Shown: positions 1 to 6,214, numbered from the stretch's first letter. The stretch: DNA of 14,776 nt from JBBECF01 sp040881945 (GCA_040881945.1 JBBECF010000173.1:1-14776), one strand, 5' to 3'. Notes: generated from the letters alone by a model not told the origin. Translations and numbers: made by a program.

Positions 1-133
1 AGCCAAAGCAACCGGCGGGCGTGACGCCGTCGCCCTCGCGCTTGTCGGCGCGGATCCTCGAGCGGCCGAGCGCGCAGCGGTAGTCGCGCCCGCCCCAACC
101 GGCCACGCCGCCAGCGGAAACGATCAGGTCCAT
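1..133 (-). CDS. L,D-transpeptidase (YkuD) family protein, N-terminal fragment
   Basis: Only the first 44 codons are present; the gene runs off the left edge. The ATG is at 133-131 and the peptide begins MDLIVSAGGVAGWGGRDYR, followed by CALGRSRIRADKREGDGVTP and AGCFG. The segment 'CALGR..IRADKREGDG.TPAG.F' is the N-terminal signature of short alphaproteobacterial YkuD-domain proteins, in which the domain starts almost at residue 1. The family cross-links peptidoglycan through meso-diaminopimelate residues with a catalytic Cys in a HxxxxxSxGCxR-type motif. That motif lies outside the window, so activity cannot be judged. No signal peptide is visible in the fragment, and no strong Shine-Dalgarno precedes the ATG. 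The twin-hairpin repeat at 178-253 separates it from the upstream minus-strand gene, so it is probably transcribed separately. Confidence 0.72.
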   Translation of the reverse strand, partial: MDLIVSAGGVAGWGGRDYRCALGRSRIRADKREGDGVTPAGCFG

Positions 134-177
134 GTCGCGATTCTAAGCGGTGATTCTGACAATTCGTTCCCTTCAGC

Positions 178-253
178 TGTCATGCCCGGCCTTGAGCCGG
201 GCATCCATCGTGCCGCTGCACCATGGATTGCCGGGTCATGCCCGGCAATGACA
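178..253. repeat. REP-like twin-hairpin intergenic palindrome
   Basis: Two hairpins face each other. The left one pairs ATGCCCGGC (182-190) with GCCGGGCAT (196-204) around the loop CTTGA. The right one pairs ATTGCCGGG (227-235) with CCCGGCAAT (241-249) around TCATG. Both stems are perfect 9-bp matches. The two units are also inverted relative to each other: TGTC at 178-181 matches GACA at 250-253, and CCAT at 205-208 matches ATGG at 223-226. The stems differ in sequence yet each stays fully paired. Elements of this kind (GCCGGGCATCCAT ... ATGGATxGCCGGG) are abundant between alphaproteobacterial genes. Role unknown; it may act as a transcript end or stabiliser for the gene at 331-975. Confidence 0.8.
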
Positions 254-330
254 TTCAAGAGCAGTTCATAAGAACCGGGAATCACCCGATCGCGACCGGA
301 AACCAGGTGACTTCCGCCGCCGCCGGAACC

Positions 331-975
331 TCAGACGTAACGGTCGACGGACCGTCGCTCGCCGTGATCGCCCCCGCCGCCTATGCGGGCGCGATACCGG
401 TCAATGGCCCGCTCCATAGCGGCCGCGGTCGGCGCCGACGCCGGCATGAGCGACAGGCCCGGCCCCGGCGCCGCGGCGACGTCCGTCGGTTCGGCTCCGC
501 TTTCGCCCTCGAACAACAGCGCAACGGCGTGATCGCCGAGGTCGCGGCCCGACGCATCCTCGACGGCGAGGTTGGCGATGGCCACGGCGAAGCCGACCGG
601 GCCGCCGAACAGGGCGGCGCCGGCCATGCGGGCGGCGGGCGCGATGGTGTCGCCGGTGAGCCAGCGGTAGACGGCGGAGACCACCGGCAGATGCTGCAAC
701 GGATTGATGACGTCGACGATGTCGCCGAAGGTGAGACCGTCGGCGCCGAACATGTAGGCCCAGCCGTCCTCGCTGCGACGGTCGGAATTCCCGTGGTTGC
801 GCAGGCGAAAAAGGTGCCGCGCCTCGCGGTCGAGATCGCGCACGTCGACAACATCGGGCGTCGTGGCATGGGTGGAAGCGAGGCCAGGATCGCGGTCGGC
901 CGCCATCGGCGCCGCAGCGGGGCGCGGCGAAAACGGCAGCGGGCCGGTCGAGTGCGGCCGCACGACCTGAAGCAT
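331..975 (-). CDS. Conserved hypothetical protein, alphaproteobacterial type
   Basis: A 214-residue protein of unknown function. The core lies at about residues 71-155 and contains 'GWAYMFGADGLTFGDIVDVI', 'NPLQHLPVVSAVYRWLTGD' (91-109), 'GGPVGF' and 'SGRDLGDHAVALLF'. I recognise this pattern as a conserved alphaproteobacterial hypothetical family, without an assigned role. The N-terminus (1-70) and the tail (156-214, Ala/Pro-rich, ending in a basic helix) look low-complexity and poorly conserved. The stretch 111-140 is Gly/Ala-rich and could be an amphipathic or membrane-interacting segment; there is no signal peptide. The ATG at 975 is preceded by GGAAAGGATC (981-990) at suitable spacing, and a sigma-54-type promoter lies just upstream. 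It is the only gene between ribA and the L,D-transpeptidase gene. Confidence 0.75.
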   Translation of the reverse strand: MLQVVRPHSTGPLPFSPRPAAAPMAADRDPGLASTHATTPDVVDVRDLDREARHLFRLRNHGNSDRRSEDGWAYMFGADGLTFGDIVDVINPLQHLPVVSAVYRWLTGDTIAPAARMAGAALFGGPVGFAVAIANLAVEDASGRDLGDHAVALLFEGESGAEPTDVAAAPGPGLSLMPASAPTAAAMERAIDRYRARIGGGGDHGERRSVDRYV

Positions 976-1003
976 CGAGGGATCCTTTCCCCGACGTCGG
1001 GTC

Positions 1004-1019
1004 GCAAGACCGGTGCCAA
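1004..1019 (-). promoter_or_regulatory. Sigma-54 (RpoN) -24/-12 promoter candidate
   Basis: On the minus strand this reads TTGGCACCGGTCTTGC. The sigma-54 consensus is YTGGCACG-N4-TTGCW. Every position of TGGCAC and TTGC matches, with exactly 10 bases between the invariant GG and GC. The mismatches are C for G after TGGCAC and G for W after TTGC. The predicted start of transcription is near 992, giving a leader of about 17 bases that contains the Shine-Dalgarno of the gene starting at 975. Chance occurrence of this full match at this position is unlikely, but no activator-binding site was identified with certainty. Confidence 0.5.
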
Positions 1020-1035
1020 GGCTAACTATTTGAAA

Positions 1036-1071
1036 TCAGGCGTGTCTGCCTGAAGACGGCGGGGCCCCGCC
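1036..1071. promoter_or_regulatory. Two adjacent dyads between ribA and the 975 gene
   Basis: TCAGGC (1036-1041) and GCCTGA (1048-1053) form a perfect 6-bp inverted repeat with a 6-base centre. GGCGGGGCCCCGCC (1058-1071) is a perfect 14-base palindrome. Read on the minus strand they follow the ribA stop codon (1121), so either could be a ribA transcript-end hairpin, though no clear T-run follows. They also sit about 45-80 bases upstream of the presumed sigma-54 start, so they could be protein-binding sites. The sequence does not decide between the two. Confidence 0.35.
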
Positions 1072-1120
1072 CGGCAGTTTGTGCCGGCCGATGGCCGTTT
1101 CCGCCAGCCGCGCCCCGATC

Positions 1121-2302
1121 CTACAGGAGGTGGCCGAAGCGCGCGGCCTTGGTCTCGAGATAGCGGTCGTTATGGCCGTTGGCGGGGATCACATGCGGCA
1201 CCCGCGCGGTCACGGTCACGCCGCAGCGGGCGAGGCCGGCGACCTTCTCCGGGTTGTTCGTCATCAGCCGGACCCGCGAAAAGCCGAGCCGGCGCAGCAT
1301 CTCCGCGGCCGCCTGATAGAGGCGTTCGTCGGCGTCGAAACCGAGCTGTTCATTCGCATCGACGGTGTCGGCGCCGAGGTCCTGGAGCCGGTACGCGCGC
1401 AGCTTGTTGACCAGGCCGATGCCGCGGCCCTCCTGCGCCAGATAGAGCAGAAGACCGTTGCCCTCGCGCGAGATCTGGTCGATCGCCCCGCGCAACTGGT
1501 CGCCGCAGTCGCAGCGCAGGCTGCCGAGCAGATCGCCGGTAAAGCAGGCCGAGTGCAGCCGGGTCAGCACCGGCGCCGTCGGCGATGGCTCGCCGATGAC
1601 GATGGCCACGTGCTCGACCCCGCCGTCGCTCGGCCGGAACGCGACGATGCGCGCGTTCCCGGCCCCGGCCAGGGGAACACGGGCCTCGCCGACCGGGCGC
1701 AATGTCCGCGCCGCCGCGGTCCGGTACGCGAACACCTGGCGCGCCAATACGCAGGGCAGACCGCGCGCGACGGCCCAGGCCGGCGGATAGGCCGCGGCGC
1801 TCGCCTCGGCGAAGCCTCCGGCGCAGCCAGGGCCGGGGCCGCCGAGCGCGGCCAGCACGGCGGCCGGCAGCAGACAGGCGAGCTTGGCCAGCTCGACGCC
1901 GGCCTCGGCAAAATCCGCGGGAAGCGGTGCCTCCTTCAGGCCGTCCGGCCGGCGGGTCGCCGTCTCCACCGTGGGATCGGCCAGCCGGCGCACGGCGCCG
2001 GCGACCGTCGCCTCCGACAACGTCAGTGCGACGACCCCCGCGCCGCCCGCCGCGAGGCCCAGCGCCGCCGCCCGTCGCGCCGTCAGGGCCAGCAACAGCC
2101 GGTCGCCGGTGAGCGCCCGCAGCCGCGCCAGGCTGCCGTCCGCCACCGTCTCGGCGGCCTGCACCAGGGCGGCCGCGCCGGCGCCGTCGTGCACGACGAC
2201 AAGGCCGCCGCGACGAAGCTCGGCGGTCGCGCGATCGACGCCGGCCAGGAGATCGGCGTCGGCCGATGGCTCGGCCGGCTCGGCGGTCAGGGGTTCAAGC
2301 AT
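1121..2302 (-). CDS. ribA: GTP cyclohydrolase II with degenerate RibB-like N-terminal domain
   Basis: 393 residues. The C-terminal half (about 205-393) is a full GTP cyclohydrolase II, the first step of riboflavin synthesis (GTP to 2,5-diamino-6-ribosylamino-pyrimidinone 5'-phosphate plus formate). It shows RLHSACFTGD (248-257), zinc ligands C253, C264 and C266 in SLRCDCGDQL, YLAQEGRGIGL (287-297) and LMTNNPEK (346-353). The N-terminal half aligns in outline with DHBP synthase (RibB), but the acidic metal-binding motif (DDEDRENEGD in E. coli RibB) is replaced by HDGAGAAALV (38-47). The RibB activity is therefore probably lost and a separate ribB is expected elsewhere. A repeat element is embedded at residues 158-168. 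An in-frame TAA 12 bases upstream of the ATG fixes the start at 2302. No FMN riboswitch is visible in the 45 bases before the scaffold gap. Confidence 0.93.
   Translation of the reverse strand: MLEPLTAEPAEPSADADLLAGVDRATAELRRGGLVVVHDGAGAAALVQAAETVADGSLARLRALTGDRLLLALTARRAAALGLAAGGAGVVALTLSEATVAGAVRRLADPTVETATRRPDGLKEAPLPADFAEAGVELAKLACLLPAAVLAALGGPGPGCAGGFAEASAAAYPPAWAVARGLPCVLARQVFAYRTAAARTLRPVGEARVPLAGAGNARIVAFRPSDGGVEHVAIVIGEPSPTAPVLTRLHSACFTGDLLGSLRCDCGDQLRGAIDQISREGNGLLLYLAQEGRGIGLVNKLRAYRLQDLGADTVDANEQLGFDADERLYQAAAEMLRRLGFSRVRLMTNNPEKVAGLARCGVTVTARVPHVIPANGHNDRYLETKAARFGHLL
1800..1832 (-). repeat. Coding palindromic repeat, copy B (inside ribA)
   Basis: This 33-base segment matches 3674-3706 at 32 of 33 positions; the only difference is C at 1824 versus A at 3698. 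It is read in the same frame and orientation in both genes and here encodes PGCAGGFAEAS (residues 158-168 of RibA). Weaker similarity continues a few bases on each side. The outer inverted arms are more decayed here (about 8 of 15) than in the other copy. By flank alignment the insert sits where active RibB proteins carry the CEL.N.DG.MAR loop. Confidence 0.75.
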
Positions 2303-2347
2303 GGCGGTCGAAGTTTATCAGGTCGCGAGCCGCGTTGCATGCCCTTC

Positions 2348-2447
2348 NNNNNNNNNNNNNNNNNNNNNNNNNNNNNNNNNNNNNNNNNNNNNNNNNNNNN
2401 NNNNNNNNNNNNNNNNNNNNNNNNNNNNNNNNNNNNNNNNNNNNNNN
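2348..2447. other. Scaffold gap (100 N)
   Basis: Exactly 100 N, a conventional placeholder of unknown true length. It lies in the presumed divergent region between ribA (minus) and the response regulator (plus). Based on normal spacing from the start to the phosphorylated Asp, about 19 codons of the response regulator are missing, plus the promoters of both genes. Confidence 0.98.
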
Positions 2448-3076
2448 GCGAGCAGCTTCGGCTGTTCGAGGAGTTCGCCACGACCGAGGCGGCGACCGGG
2501 GCCGCAGCCCTCGAGCTTGTCAAGCACGAGCGCTTCGACGCCATCCTGCTCGACATCGGTCTGCCCGACATGGATGGCCGCGAGGTGTGCCGCCTGCTGC
2601 GGCGCGGCGGCGTCAGCACGCCGATCATCATGCTGACCGGCGCCACGACGGACGCCGACACCATCCTCGGCCTCGACTCCGGGGCCAACGACTATGTCGT
2701 CAAGCCGTTTCGCCTCGGCGTGCTCCTGGCCCGGTTGCGCGCCCAACTGCGCCAGCACGAGCAGAGCGACGATGCGGTCTTCACCATCGGGCCGTTCACC
2801 TTCCGGCCGGGCGCCAAGCTCCTGCTCGACGAGACGACGAACAAGAAGGTGCGGTTGACCGAAAAGGAGACCGCGATCCTGAAATACCTGTATCGCGCCG
2901 GCGCGCGGGCAGTCGGGCGCGACACCCTGCTGGGCGAGGTCTGGGGGTATAACGCCGGCGTCACGACCCACACCCTCGAAACCCACGTCTATCGGCTGCG
3001 CCAGAAGATCGAGCGCGATCCGTCGGCGGCCGAGATTCTGGTGACCGAACCCGGCGGCTACCGCCTGGTGCCCTGA
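2448..3076 (+). CDS. OmpR/PhoB-family response regulator, N-terminus lost in gap
   Basis: The readable part (208 residues, first full codon at 2450) holds most of a receiver domain and a complete C-terminal winged helix. In fragment numbering, the phosphoacceptor is D35 in ILLDIGLPDMDG, the switch Thr is T63 in IIMLTG, and the conserved Lys is K85 in DYVVKPF. The D-to-K spacing of 50 is normal for the family. The acidic pocket of the first beta-strand is missing because of the gap. The DNA-binding domain (about 110-208) has LTEKETAILKYL, a recognition helix around THTLETHVYRLRQKIE, and the terminal hairpin EPGGYRLVP. It is a two-component transcription factor; no partner kinase is in the window and the target genes are unknown. 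The 3' end overlaps the convergent MFS gene by 19 bases. Confidence 0.92.
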
Positions 3077-4317
3077 GCCCCTGCCCCGGTCGCCCGCGGC
3101 GTCAGCATCGGATAGAGGCAGAGCGCGGCGACAACCGCCAGTGTCGTGCCCGCCGCGAACAGCGGGACGGCGGCGTGCCAGCCGCCGGCGGACTTCGACG
3201 CCGCGGCGAACAGCACCGGCCCGACCAGCACGCCGAGATTGCGCCCGGTCATCAACACGCCGAAGGCGCGCGCCGCCCCTGCCGGCCCGCGCAGCACGCT
3301 CGGCAGCGCGAACAGACAGGTCGGCGTGATGCCGGCGCCGATCCCGTAGGCGACCAGCGACAGGACGCCGGTGGCGCCGCTGCCGGTGACGGGCGCCAGC
3401 CACCATACCGCGGCCTGGGACAGCAGCGCCGCCACCAGCAGGTGGCGGACCGACAGGCCGAGCCGCAGCCCGACCCCGGTGAGCAGATTGAACAGGAGCA
3501 GGACGGCGACCGGCAGGGCATAGCCGGCGACGGCGGATCGCTCCGACAGCCCGTGCGCCGCCACCAGGTATTGCGGCAGCCAGGTCATGTAGGCGAAATA
3601 TTGACCCGACCACAGCATGAAGATCGCGGCGGCGAGCAAGAGGGGAAGGCGCCGGCGCTGTGCCGACCCGGCCCTCGCCTCGGCGAAGCCTCCGGCGAAG
3701 CCAGGGTCGGCGGGGGCGGAAGGTTCGGGTGCCCCGCCGCCGAAATCGAGCCGCCGGCGCCGCTCGAGCGCCCGCGTCCACAGCATCATGGCGACAGTGG
3801 CGAGGACCGCCGCCGCCCACAGCCACTGCCAGCGGCCGGCGGCGAGCGCGATCGGCGCCAGCAGCGCGGCGGCGAGCTGCCCGATCGGGATCCATGCGGC
3901 GGTCAGGCCGACGACGATGCCGAAATGGCGCCGGGCGGCGGCGAGATTGGCCAGCGTCGGGCCGGCGATGGCGCAGACGGCGAAGGCGACGCCCTCGAGA
4001 CCGCGCGCCGCCAATACGAGGCCGGAGTCGGCCGGCCAGGCCAGCACCAGGAGATTGCCGGCGAGCATGGCGGCGAAGGTGGCGTAGAGCAGCCGCGCCG
4101 CGCCGGCGCGATGCAGCAGCCGGCCGATGGGCCAGGACAGCAGCAGGCCGGCGATGGCATAGACGGACATGAAGGCGCCGGCGACGGTCAGGTCGTAGCC
4201 GTAGCTGTCCAGCATCGCCGGCAACACCGGCGGCAGCTTGAACTGCTGATAGGCGGCGAGGCAGGCGAGACCGACGCCGAAGGCGACGCCGGTCCAGTCG
4301 GTGCGATCGCGCGTCAT
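3058..4317 (-). CDS. Major facilitator superfamily (MFS) transporter
   Basis: About 419 residues with 12 predicted membrane segments in two halves of six, joined by a cytoplasmic loop at about residues 183-222. Family marks include the loop 2-3 motif region SWPIGRLLHRAGAARLL and the TM4 signature RGLEGVAFAV. Substrate unknown; the general layout resembles drug or small-organic-anion members (NimT/CynX-like), but that is only an impression. A repeat-encoded insert (DPGFAGGFAEARAG, residues 204-217) lies in the central loop, a tolerant position. I chose the ATG at 4317 (MTRDRTDW); an ATG at 4329 and a TTG at 4335 are in frame just upstream, and none has a strong Shine-Dalgarno. The stop at 3058-3060 lies inside the 3' end of the response regulator gene. 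Confidence 0.88.
   Translation of the reverse strand: MTRDRTDWTGVAFGVGLACLAAYQQFKLPPVLPAMLDSYGYDLTVAGAFMSVYAIAGLLLSWPIGRLLHRAGAARLLYATFAAMLAGNLLVLAWPADSGLVLAARGLEGVAFAVCAIAGPTLANLAAARRHFGIVVGLTAAWIPIGQLAAALLAPIALAAGRWQWLWAAAVLATVAMMLWTRALERRRRLDFGGGAPEPSAPADPGFAGGFAEARAGSAQRRRLPLLLAAAIFMLWSGQYFAYMTWLPQYLVAAHGLSERSAVAGYALPVAVLLLFNLLTGVGLRLGLSVRHLLVAALLSQAAVWWLAPVTGSGATGVLSLVAYGIGAGITPTCLFALPSVLRGPAGAARAFGVLMTGRNLGVLVGPVLFAAASKSAGGWHAAVPLFAAGTTLAVVAALCLYPMLTPRATGAGAQGTRR
3674..3706 (-). repeat. Coding palindromic repeat, copy A (inside MFS gene)
   Basis: This is the better preserved of two copies. The 33-base core matches 1800-1832 at 32 of 33 bases. Around it, 3665-3708 forms an imperfect palindrome: on the minus strand GACCCTGGCTTCGCC (3708-3694) pairs with GGCGAGGGCCGGGTC (3679-3665) at 12 of 15 positions plus one G-U, across a 14-base centre. 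It also contains the direct repeat GGCTTCGCCG twice, separated by two bases. It encodes PGFAGGFAEAR in the cytoplasmic loop between TM6 and TM7. Confidence 0.75.
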
Positions 4318-4361
4318 GTCCCGGGCCATCCGCAAGGGCGCGGGCCAGTGTTATCCGGCCC

Positions 4362-4412
4362 GGCCGGCGGTCGCAACCGGCCTTGGCCGCAGTCATGCCG
4401 CCGCATGGCGGC
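4362..4412. promoter_or_regulatory. Two dyads in the divergent MFS / hydrolase intergenic region
   Basis: GGCCGG (4362-4367) and CCGGCC (4377-4382) form one inverted repeat with a 9-base centre. GCCGCC (4397-4402), GCAT, GGCGGC (4407-4412) forms another with a perfect 6-bp stem. They lie in the 155-base region from which both the MFS gene (minus) and the hydrolase operon (plus) must be transcribed. They could be operators, but GC-rich dyads of this size are common at this base composition. Confidence 0.25.
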
Positions 4413-4420
4413 GAATTTGC

Positions 4421-4450
4421 TTGGGCGGCGCGCCTCGGGCGGCTTACATA
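4421..4450 (+). promoter_or_regulatory. Weak sigma-70-type promoter candidate for the cyclase operon
   Basis: TTGGGC (4421-4426), preceded by C as in alphaproteobacterial CTTG -35 boxes, is followed 18 bases later by TACATA (4445-4450). The -10 match is only 3 of 6. Position is the main support: transcription would start near 4457, about 16 bases before the TTG start codon, leaving room for the GGAACGA Shine-Dalgarno-like stretch at 4464-4470. Confidence 0.25.
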
Positions 4451-4472
4451 AGGGTCAGGATGTGGAACGACA

Positions 4473-5309
4473 TTGGTTAACGAACCCGGCGACTTCGCGG
4501 TACGGTTCTGGGGGGTGCGCGGCAGCATCGCCTGCCCCGGCCCAGCCTTTGTGCGCTATGGCGGCAACACGTCCTGCGTCGAGATGCGCTGCGGCGAGCA
4601 TCTCCTGATCTTCGACGGCGGCACCGGGCTGCGCCCGCTCGGGCAATATCTCAAGACTCAGGAGCCGATCGACGGCGACCTGTTCTTCACCCACAGCCAC
4701 CTCGACCACATCGTCGGTCTGCCGTTCTTCGCGTCTCTGTTCACGCCCGGCAACACGTTCCGCATGTGGGCCGGCCATCTGAACTCGGGCAGCAGTCTCA
4801 AGGACGTGCTGTGCGCGATGATGGTGGCGCCGCTTTTCCCGGTCCCGATCGAGATCTTCACGGCGCAAACGGCCTATCTGGACTTCGATGCCGGCGACAC
4901 GCTGACGCCGAAACCAGGCGTCACGCTGCGCACCGCCGCGCTCAATCACCCCAACGGCGCGACCGGCTACCGCGTCGAGTATGGCGGCAAGGCGGTGTGC
5001 TACGTCACCGACACCGAACATGTCGTCGGTCACGCGGACGACAGCGTCCTGAAGCTGATCCGCGGCGCCGATCTGTTCATCTACGACGCGACCTACACCG
5101 ACGAAGAATTTCCCAATTTCGTTTCCTGGGGGCATTCGACCTGGCAGGAAGGTGTCCGCCTGGCCGACGCGGCCGGTGTCGGCACGCTGGTGCTGTTCCA
5201 TCACGATCCCGGTCACGACGACGATTTCATGGACCGGGTGGCGGCGGCGGCGGCGGCGGCACGGCCCGGGACGGTCGTGGCGCGCGAAGGGCTGATTCTC
5301 AAGCCGTGA
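4473..5309 (+). CDS. Metallo-beta-lactamase-fold hydrolase (PhnP-like, putative phosphodiesterase)
   Basis: 278 residues. The metal-binding motif is THSHLDH (73-79: H74, H76, D78, H79), with further candidate ligands H159 (NHP), D180 (VTDTEH), H221 (WGHSTW) and H243/H244 (FHHD). The N-terminus 'VRFWGVRGSIACPGP....YGGNTSC' is typical of the MBL subfamily related to PhnP (COG1235), whose characterised members hydrolyse cyclic phosphate diesters; a substrate cannot be assigned here. The protein is soluble, without signal peptide. The start is a TTG at 4473: an in-frame TAA at 4449-4451 and the lack of any ATG or GTG between rule out alternatives, and homologues begin at this point. The C-terminal (GCG)n run encodes seven consecutive Ala. 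Its stop overlaps the GTG of the methyltransferase gene by 4 bases. Confidence 0.85.
   Translation: MVNEPGDFAVRFWGVRGSIACPGPAFVRYGGNTSCVEMRCGEHLLIFDGGTGLRPLGQYLKTQEPIDGDLFFTHSHLDHIVGLPFFASLFTPGNTFRMWAGHLNSGSSLKDVLCAMMVAPLFPVPIEIFTAQTAYLDFDAGDTLTPKPGVTLRTAALNHPNGATGYRVEYGGKAVCYVTDTEHVVGHADDSVLKLIRGADLFIYDATYTDEEFPNFVSWGHSTWQEGVRLADAAGVGTLVLFHHDPGHDDDFMDRVAAAAAAARPGTVVAREGLILKP
5241..5258 (+). repeat. (GCG)6 trinucleotide tract coding poly-Ala
   Basis: Six perfect GCG codons followed by GCA encode residues 257-263 (seven Ala) of the MBL-fold protein, in a C-terminal helix. The tract is in frame, so slippage by whole units would change length without breaking the gene. Confidence 0.7.
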
Positions 5310-6214
5310 ATCGGGTATCGGCACGCGGGCGATTCCCGGCGGCTCCGGCATGGCGCGCCCTGGCGCGGCGTGTCGGCCTCGGGCTGCCGACCGTGTTCGG
5401 TCTTGCCCGGCGCGGGTTTTTCATTCCGTATCGCTATGCCGGCCGCCTGGCGGAGGCGCAAGCCCCCTATGCGGCGATCGAGGCCCTGTTCGCGGCGCGG
5501 GCCGACAGCTTCGCCGCCGCGCTCGACGAACTCGCCGCGTTCGCGCCCGATCTCGCCGCCATCGGCGTCGCCCCGCCGCCGGCCCCGCGCTGGGACCAGG
5601 ACTGGTTCCCGCGCCTCGACGCCGCCATCGCCTATGCCACCGTCCGTCGCCGCCGGCCGGCCCGGATCGTCGAGGTCGGATCCGGCCACTCCACCCGCTT
5701 CCTCGCGCGCGCCCGGCACGACGGCGGATTGTCCACCCGCATCACCGCCATCGACCCGGCGCCGCGCGCCTCGATCGAATCGTTGCCCATCGAGACGGTG
5801 CGGACACCGGTGCCGGACATCGGTCTCGCGCCCTTTGCCGACCTCGCCGCCGGCGACATCCTGTTCGTCGACTCCAGCCACATTCTGATGCCGGGCAGCG
5901 ACGTCGATTTCCTGTTGAACCGTGTCGTTCCCGGCCTGGCCGACGGCGTGCTCCTGCACCTGCACGACATCTTCCTGCCGGACGACTATCCGCCGGAGTG
6001 GCGCTGGCGCGGCTACAACGAACAACTTGCCGTCATCCCGCTGCTGCTCGGCGGCGGCTGGAAGGTGTTGTTCGCCAGCCACTACGTCGCGACGCGGATG
6101 GCCGGGCGCGTCGCCGCCGGTCGCGCGCGCCTGCCGCCGATCGCCGCCGGCGCGCGCGAGTCGAGCCTATGGCTGGAACGGCGCCGGGATCACGCGCCAT
6201 TCACGAACATATGA
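5306..6214 (+). CDS. Class I SAM-dependent methyltransferase-like protein
   Basis: 302 residues from the GTG at 5306, which overlaps the previous stop as GTGA. The nucleotide-binding motif I is IVEVGSGHSTRFL (121-133), followed by an acidic end of beta-2 (ITAID, 146-150), FVDSSHI (187-193) and LLHLHDIFLPDDYP (216-229). This pattern (DSSH...GSDV...HDIF.P.DYP) belongs to the Methyltransf_24-type branch, often linked to modification of sugars or secondary metabolites. The acceptor is unknown. The N-terminus (1-45) is basic with the hydrophobic run VGLGLPTVFGLA, possibly a peripheral membrane helix. No good Shine-Dalgarno precedes the GTG, so translation is probably coupled to the hydrolase gene. 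The stop overlaps the cyclase ATG as ATGA. Confidence 0.8.
   Translation: MNRVSARGRFPAAPAWRALARRVGLGLPTVFGLARRGFFIPYRYAGRLAEAQAPYAAIEALFAARADSFAAALDELAAFAPDLAAIGVAPPPAPRWDQDWFPRLDAAIAYATVRRRRPARIVEVGSGHSTRFLARARHDGGLSTRITAIDPAPRASIESLPIETVRTPVPDIGLAPFADLAAGDILFVDSSHILMPGSDVDFLLNRVVPGLADGVLLHLHDIFLPDDYPPEWRWRGYNEQLAVIPLLLGGGWKVLFASHYVATRMAGRVAAGRARLPPIAAGARESSLWLERRRDHAPFTNI

Noticed and set aside
976..1120. A small gene between ribA and the 975 gene
   Set aside because: No frame with a start and Shine-Dalgarno gives a plausible protein. The stretch is better explained by the promoter and dyads.
2303..2347. FMN riboswitch upstream of ribA
   Set aside because: The 45 bases available show none of the conserved RFN-element stems. 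The rest is in the gap, so absence is not proven.
1079..3076. A 665-codon plus-strand frame running through the N gap into the response regulator
   Set aside because: The part before the gap is the antisense of ribA, and reading across 100 N is meaningless. Only the portion after 2448 is real.
3175..4608. A 477-codon plus-strand frame
   Set aside because: It lies opposite the MFS gene, shows Gln/Gly/Arg-rich antisense composition, and conflicts with the clear membrane protein on the minus strand.
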